DNA of 43,088 nt from the NCBI GenBank assembly GCA_015057315.1, contig SVER01000029.1, forward strand, positions 1 to 43,088, read 5' to 3'. A program made the translations under genes and the position numbers. The DNA is from Pseudobutyrivibrio ruminis. GTDB taxonomy: Bacteria; Bacillota; Clostridia; Lachnospirales; Lachnospiraceae. Shown here one piece after another: positions 39,530 through 43,088 of this stretch (its first letter is position 1; each line of letters starts with the position of its first letter). Below the pieces are notes generated by a model. The model saw only the letters and a program-made list of their open reading frames with translations, was not told the DNA's origin and ran no database searches.

Positions 39530-39587
39530 ATTTGTTGTTAATAAATGAAAGTCATAGTCTTAGAGGATTATGAGGAGAGTGTATTAT

Positions 39588-40607
39588 ATGAACGAAATTG
39601 TTGTAAAAAATCTTTCGAAAACATTTACTCAAGGAGAGCAAAATGTTGAGGCTTTGAAAAACATCAATCTGACTGTGGAAACAGGGGATATCTATGGCAT
39701 TATCGGAATGTCAGGAGCAGGTAAGAGCACCCTTGTAAGATGTTTTAATTATCTTGAAAAGCCTACATCAGGTGAAGTATTAATAGGAGATAAGAATCTT
39801 GGTGAGCTTTCTGAAAAGGAGCTTAGAGAGGAACGTAGCCAGATAGCTATGATTTTCCAGAGCTTTAATCTGCTTATGCAAAAGAATGTAATTGATAACA
39901 TTTGTTTCCCACTTCGATTGCAGAAGGTATCAAAGGCTGACGCAAGAAAGCGTGCTAATGAGTTGTTAGAGGTGGTTGGATTATCTGACAAGGCGAAGGC
40001 ATATCCAGCACAGCTTTCAGGTGGACAAAAACAGCGTGTTGCCATTGCAAGAGCGCTGGCTAACAATCCTAGAATCCTTCTTTGTGATGAGGCCACATCT
40101 GCCCTTGATCCACAGACAACAGCATCTATATTGGAGCTGCTTAGGGATATCAATAAGAAGCTTGGCATTACAATCATTGTAATCACCCACCAGATGTCTG
40201 TAGTATCAGAAATCTGCAATAAGGTTGCTATTATTGAAAAGGGCCAGGTAGTTGAAAACGGATTAGTAGAAGATGTGTTTAATCATCCTAAATCAAGTGC
40301 AGCAAGAGAGCTGATACTTCGAGGCGATGATAATAAAGCCGGTGGCACTGTGGAGACCCTGAATGGTGAGAGAAAGATTCGTATCGTATTTACGGAGAAT
40401 TCATCCTTTGAGCCTGTCATTGCCAACATGGTTCTTAAATTCCAAACGGCTGTGAATATTCTTAGAGCTGATACCAAAAATGTTGGTGGCGTTGCCAAGG
40501 GCGAGATGATTCTTGGCCTGCCGGAAGATACAGAGCTTCAGGAGAATATCATAGTATATCTCAAGGAAAGAGGCCTAGAAATTGAGGAGGTGACTGGAGA
40601 TGTTTGA
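39588..40607 (+). CDS. metN: methionine ABC transporter ATP-binding protein
   Basis: 339 residues from MNEIVVKNLSKTF at 39588, preceded by GAGGAGAG; a longer frame starts at 39570 inside this ribosome site. ABC motifs: Walker A GMSGAGKST, Q-loop FQSFNLL, signature LSGGQKQRVAIARAL, Walker B ILLCDEATSALDP and the switch His in VITHQ. The C-terminal NIL domain (~260-335) includes RIVFTENSSFEPVIANMVLK and binds methionine to inhibit transport when the cell is replete. It overlaps metI by eight bases. Confidence 0.93.
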   Translation: MNEIVVKNLSKTFTQGEQNVEALKNINLTVETGDIYGIIGMSGAGKSTLVRCFNYLEKPTSGEVLIGDKNLGELSEKELREERSQIAMIFQSFNLLMQKNVIDNICFPLRLQKVSKADARKRANELLEVVGLSDKAKAYPAQLSGGQKQRVAIARALANNPRILLCDEATSALDPQTTASILELLRDINKKLGITIIVITHQMSVVSEICNKVAIIEKGQVVENGLVEDVFNHPKSSAARELILRGDDNKAGGTVETLNGERKIRIVFTENSSFEPVIANMVLKFQTAVNILRADTKNVGGVAKGEMILGLPEDTELQENIIVYLKERGLEIEEVTGDV

Positions 40608-41259
40608 TTCACAGGTTATTAGTATGCTTTTAGAGGGAATCAGGGACACACTATACATGACAATCGTGTCAACATTGGTTGCTTATGTGTTAGGACTTCC
40701 ACTTGGCATTTGTCTTAAGGTTACCAGTAAGGACGGCTTGAAGCCTAACAAAGTTGTTTATGCGCTGCTTGATTTTATATGTAACATTGTGCGCTCAATA
40801 CCATTTCTAATTCTTTTGATTTTACTAATTCCATTTACAAGGCTTGTAGTTGGTAAGAGCTATGGTTCTACAGCCACAATTGTTCCACTTGTTGTTTGTG
40901 CTGCTCCTTACATTGCCCGCATGGTAGAGTCTTCGCTTAATGAAGTAGACCCAGGCGTTATTGAGGCTGCCAAATCTATGGGCGCTAGCAATTGGGATAT
41001 TGTGACCAAGGTCATGCTTGTGGAGGCTCGCACATCACTGATTATTGGCGCTACAATCACTACAGGAAATATCCTTGGATATTCTGCAATGTCTGGTACT
41101 GTCGGCGGCGGTGGCTTAGGTGATATCGCTGTTAGATATGGATACTACAGATGGCAGACAGATATTATGATTATTACAGTTATTCTTCTTATTATTCTGT
41201 TTCAGATTATACAGAATGTTGGAATGAAGATTGCTGGCAATTTAGATAAGAGAAAATAA
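40600..41259 (+). CDS. metI: methionine ABC transporter permease
   Basis: 219 residues, five membrane helices. It has MetI/BPD-type features: ESSLNEVDPGVIEAAKSMGA (EAA loop contacting MetN), GNILGYSAMSGTVGGGGLGD and YGYYRWQTDIM near the end. The early segment IRDTLYMTIVSTLVAYVLGL is the usual first helix. It forms the membrane pore with MetN and receives substrate from MetQ. Its ATG lies inside metN, with GAGGTGA upstream, so the two are translationally coupled. A bidirectional terminator ends the operon. Confidence 0.93.
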   Translation: MFDSQVISMLLEGIRDTLYMTIVSTLVAYVLGLPLGICLKVTSKDGLKPNKVVYALLDFICNIVRSIPFLILLILLIPFTRLVVGKSYGSTATIVPLVVCAAPYIARMVESSLNEVDPGVIEAAKSMGASNWDIVTKVMLVEARTSLIIGATITTGNILGYSAMSGTVGGGGLGDIAVRYGYYRWQTDIMIITVILLIILFQIIQNVGMKIAGNLDKRK

Positions 41260-41263
41260 AATT

Positions 41264-41296
41264 AAGCTTCAGTGGAGTGGTTCACTGAAGCTTTTT
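41264..41296. terminator. bidirectional terminator between metI and the C39-like gene
   Basis: AAGCTTCAGTG (41264-41274) pairs with CACTGAAGCTT (41283-41293), then TTTAATT. The TGA of the minus-strand gene (41284-41282) lies in the right arm. Confidence 0.88.
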
Positions 41297-41971
41297 AATT
41301 AGAAAGATGTTGGATGTAACTGCGCTGATAATAGAATTTCCTGTATAGGCAAGGTATTCGTCATAATCAATGAAATAGATTTTGCCCCAGGATGAAATCT
41401 TAATCATGGTGTTGTGATTAGGAGCAGCATCATGGATAACAGCTATCGCATTTACGTAGTGACTGTTGGTTGTGGTGGCAGGGATATACTCACCAGGAAC
41501 AGATTTGTAAGTGTATAGAGTAATCCTTTTGCGGGGGCGGTAGAGTGACCATATTACAGGTAAATCCGCCTGCAATTGATCTTCCATTTTGGTCAGCATA
41601 TCTTCGTGACCATATCTGCCGTTGTAGGTGACTTTGTAGCCGTTGCCAAGTTTCTTATTTAGAAATCTTGTAATCTGAAGTGGGGTGAGACCAATGGCAA
41701 ATTTTCCAAAGAACTCATGCATAAATAACTTCGTAAATACGATATTTTTAGCAAAATCCAATATGGCATGTTGGTAGTCAGCCTTAGTGATGATTCTATT
41801 GCCATTAATATAAAATAAGGTATCAAGAGCGGAGATAATGCCACACCCCTGGCCGCTAACATTAAACCATGGGGAATTAGAGAACCAACCCTGGTTGGCT
41901 CCATTACCGATTATCCTGCCATTTTCGTTTGTAATATTAATATATGGACGCTTTAAAAATGTGTTTTTCAT
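41282..41971 (-). CDS. C39-like cysteine-peptidase-fold protein
   Basis: 229 residues. GQGCGIISALDTLFYI is the active-site Cys segment of the papain/C39 fold, with a Gln just before it as oxyanion residue. SHYVNAIAVIHD supplies the His and ISSWGKIYFIDYDEYL the W-G and following strand near the Asp/Asn position. There is no signal peptide and no ABC domain, so it is neither a bacteriocin exporter nor a secreted protease by sequence. The start at 41971 has no strong ribosome site. Substrate unknown; it could process an intracellular peptide or be a non-catalytic member. It stands alone, convergent with metI, beside the right tRNA. Confidence 0.65.
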   Translation of the reverse strand: MKNTFLKRPYINITNENGRIIGNGANQGWFSNSPWFNVSGQGCGIISALDTLFYINGNRIITKADYQHAILDFAKNIVFTKLFMHEFFGKFAIGLTPLQITRFLNKKLGNGYKVTYNGRYGHEDMLTKMEDQLQADLPVIWSLYRPRKRITLYTYKSVPGEYIPATTTNSHYVNAIAVIHDAAPNHNTMIKISSWGKIYFIDYDEYLAYTGNSIISAVTSNIFLIKKLQ

Positions 41972-42020
41972 AAAATAATTGTAGCATGAAAAATAATGTG
42001 AAAAAAGTTTAAAAATATGC

Positions 42021-42049
42021 TTGACTTATTCTTGGCTATCCTTTAGAAT
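42021..42049 (+). promoter_or_regulatory. promoter of the right tRNA-Gly
   Basis: TTGACT (42021-42026), 17-bp spacer, TAGAAT (42044-42049), followed by TATTGTTGTTGAGG as at the left tRNA. Confidence 0.8.
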
Positions 42050-42085
42050 AGCTATTGTTGTTGAGGTAAACGAAACAACAGATAG

Positions 42086-42158
42086 GCGCGAGTGGCTCAG
42101 TTGGTGGAGCACCACCTTGCCAAGGTGGGGGTCGCGGGTTCGAGTCCCGTCTCGCGCT
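42086..42158 (+). tRNA. tRNA-Gly(GCC), right copy
   Basis: The same 73 bases as at 36426-36354, on the opposite strand; anticodon GCC at 42119-42121, CCA not encoded. The promoter and part of the leader are duplicated too, but the terminators differ. Confidence 0.97.
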
Positions 42159-42170
42159 CTTATTAATTAA

Positions 42171-42206
42171 AAAGGACATATCCAATCGGATATGTCCTTT
42201 TTTAAT
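42171..42206 (+). terminator. terminator of the right tRNA-Gly
   Basis: AAAGGACATATCC (42171-42183), AATC loop, GGATATGTCCTTT (42188-42200), then further T. Confidence 0.9.
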
Positions 42207-42211
42207 TAACG

Positions 42212-42235
42212 AGGCCCATACGGGCCTCGAAGGTT
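42212..42235 (-). repeat. 24-nt repeat, right copy (inverted partner at 36183-36206)
   Basis: Perfect reverse complement of the left copy, again just downstream of a tRNA-Gly terminator. The word is itself partly palindromic (GGCCC-ATAC-GGGCC). Confidence 0.85.
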
Positions 42236-42284
42236 TGACGTTTGAAATAATTGTTTAGCATGAAAAACTCAAAATTAAGGAACC

Positions 42285-42312
42285 TTGACATTTGCCTTAA
42301 AAATGCTATTAT
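42285..42312 (+). promoter_or_regulatory. strong promoter of the DUF3800-associated RNA
   Basis: Consensus TTGACA (42285-42290), 16-bp spacer, TATTAT (42307-42312). A second TATAAT overlaps at 42312-42317. Start expected at about 42319-42324. Confidence 0.65.
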
Positions 42313-42319
42313 ATAATCA

Positions 42320-42398
42320 AAGTTGGGAAACCAACGTGGGCTGTTCGAAAGATCTGGGTCCAACCTAATTGTGCGGGAAGACTTCCCGCTTTTTTTTT
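42320..42398 (+). ncRNA. short structured RNA upstream of the DUF3800 gene
   Basis: About 75-80 nt between a strong promoter and a strong terminator. Hairpin GTTGG-GAAA-CCAAC (42322-42335) has a GNRA tetraloop. A second CCAAC (42360-42364) could compete for the same GTTGG, giving two exclusive folds. The middle (CTGTTCGAAAGATCTGGGTC) is largely unpaired or self-complementary. The terminator GCGGGAA-GAC-TTCCCGC (42373-42389) is followed by nine T. From memory, several conserved RNA motifs associated with DUF3800 genes have been described by comparative genomics; whether this one belongs to them cannot be tested here. Confidence 0.62.
42373..42398 (+). terminator. terminator placed directly before the DUF3800 start codon
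   Basis: Seven perfect GC-rich pairs, a GAC loop and nine T; the ATG follows after GCT. No SD sequence fits between terminator and ATG. Confidence 0.92.
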
Positions 42399-42401
42399 GC
42401 T

Positions 42402-43079
42402 ATGAAAGAATTAAGTATATTTATTGATGAGTCAGGTGATTTTGGAGGATTTCAGAAACATTCGCCTTATTATATTGTTACAGCAGTGTTTCATAATCAA
42501 TCTAATGACATCAATCCTGAATTAGAAAAACTGAATAGAGAGCTTAGCAATTTAGGCTATAAAAATCCTATAATTCACACAAGGCCATTAATAAGGCGAG
42601 AAGATGATTATAGTGAAATGACTCCAAATGAGCGAAGAGCTATATTTACAAAATTATTCTTTTTTGCTATGAGGTGTGGCATTAAATATAAGACTTTTTT
42701 ATATTCAAAAAAAGAATTTTCTGATGTTTATAAACTTCAGGCGAGAATAGCTAAAGATATGTCTCAATTTATGAAGGATAACATGGGGTATTTTTATAGT
42801 TTTGATAGAGTTATCCTTTACTATGACAATGGTCAGCATGAATTATCTCGAATTCTAAATATTGTGTTAGCTACAGTCTTGCCAGATTATGACACTCGTG
42901 AGGCTATGCAGAAAGACTATAGATTATCACAAGTTGCAGATTTATTATGCACATTGGAACAAATGAAGCAGAATTTTGCAAATGGAATTCATCTATCTAA
43001 CTCTGAAATGTTGGTATTTCATAATGCAAGACAATTCAAAAAAGATTTTTTGAAACCGTTGAAAAATTTAGAGTTTTGA
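42402..43079 (+). CDS. DUF3800 domain protein (IDESGD family)
   Basis: 225 residues from the ATG at 42402; a non-ATG start at 42369 would lie inside the terminator stem. The N-terminal strand LSIFIDESGDFGG is the DUF3800 hallmark, with acidic residues in an RNase H-like arrangement. VILYYDNGQHELSRILN and YRLSQVADLLCTLEQMK follow, giving further Asp/Glu and the conserved D-L-L helix. The family is common next to mobile elements and defence loci and is presumed to act on nucleic acid, without a proven activity known to me. No ribosome site is visible; the terminator touches the start codon. The gene ends nine bases before the window does. Confidence 0.85.
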   Translation: MKELSIFIDESGDFGGFQKHSPYYIVTAVFHNQSNDINPELEKLNRELSNLGYKNPIIHTRPLIRREDDYSEMTPNERRAIFTKLFFFAMRCGIKYKTFLYSKKEFSDVYKLQARIAKDMSQFMKDNMGYFYSFDRVILYYDNGQHELSRILNIVLATVLPDYDTREAMQKDYRLSQVADLLCTLEQMKQNFANGIHLSNSEMLVFHNARQFKKDFLKPLKNLEF

Positions 43080-43088
43080 TGTGTGTTT

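Noticed and set aside
42320..42398. SRP RNA, 6S RNA or tracrRNA
   Set aside because: The conserved SRP loop is absent, the length is too short for 6S RNA, and there is no CRISPR repeat for a tracrRNA to match.
42369..42401. Upstream start for the DUF3800 protein
   Set aside because: The start would be TTG inside the terminator stem and would add a phenylalanine run read from the T-tract.
1..43088. Prophage or large integrative element
   Set aside because: No integrase, terminase, portal, relaxase or transposase gene is recognisable anywhere in the window.

Overview
The window looks like chromosome of a low-GC, anaerobic, Gram-positive Lachnospiraceae bacterium, most like Butyrivibrio or Pseudobutyrivibrio. 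The basis is AT-rich DNA, strong GGAGG-type ribosome sites, the gene complement (a ferredoxin-type aldo/keto reductase, Gram-positive surface proteins, MscL with a zinc-ribbon tail, DegV, two MATE pumps) and a typical Lachnospiraceae holin-like toxin locus. The genus is an inference from sequence style, not a database match.

Layout. 1-437 is the 3' end of a SAM-dependent methyltransferase. 438-1050 is a long non-coding stretch with four consecutive hairpins and four copies of a degenerate 36-nt repeat. 1051-2181 is an aldo/keto reductase with iron-sulfur motifs. 2554-11032 is a seven-gene sugar operon: ROK repressor, GguA and GguB ABC subunits, two paralogous ChvE-type binding lipoproteins, a Cof-type HAD phosphatase and an AGE-family epimerase/isomerase. 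11063-19154 is a signalling and surface module. It has a divergent pair, a hybrid histidine kinase (7TM-PAS-HisKA-HATPase-REC-HPt) and a LytTR response regulator, followed by two paralogous membrane-anchored surface proteins whose promoters share a spaced direct repeat, and a 32-codon ORF. 19220-26274 holds mscL and an SseB-like gene on divergent overlapping promoters, a lipid and transport cluster (MFS, glycerophosphodiesterase, lysophospholipase-like hydrolase), a long ClpX, and a cold-shock gene with a small upstream ORF in its leader.

26428-34565 has a membrane-anchored transglutaminase-like protein, DegV, folC-DnaJ-MATE, a second MATE pump, two small uncharacterised proteins and a nitroreductase. 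34651-35044 is a compact type I toxin-antitoxin candidate: a 40-residue holin-like toxin with a convergent antisense RNA that has its own promoter and terminator. It is followed by an XRE regulator and a zinc-ribbon/DUF4352 protein.

36105-42235 is bounded by two identical tRNA-Gly(GCC) genes in opposite orientation, with matching promoters and a shared outer 24-nt repeat. Between them lie a lipoprotein/transglutaminase pair, the metQ-metN-metI methionine ABC operon and a C39-like cysteine-peptidase-fold protein. Beyond the right tRNA, a strong promoter makes a short RNA with a terminator four bases before the start codon of a DUF3800 (IDESGD) gene. This is a probable structured-RNA/DUF3800 unit and, with the LytTR surface module and the type I locus, the most interesting part of the window.
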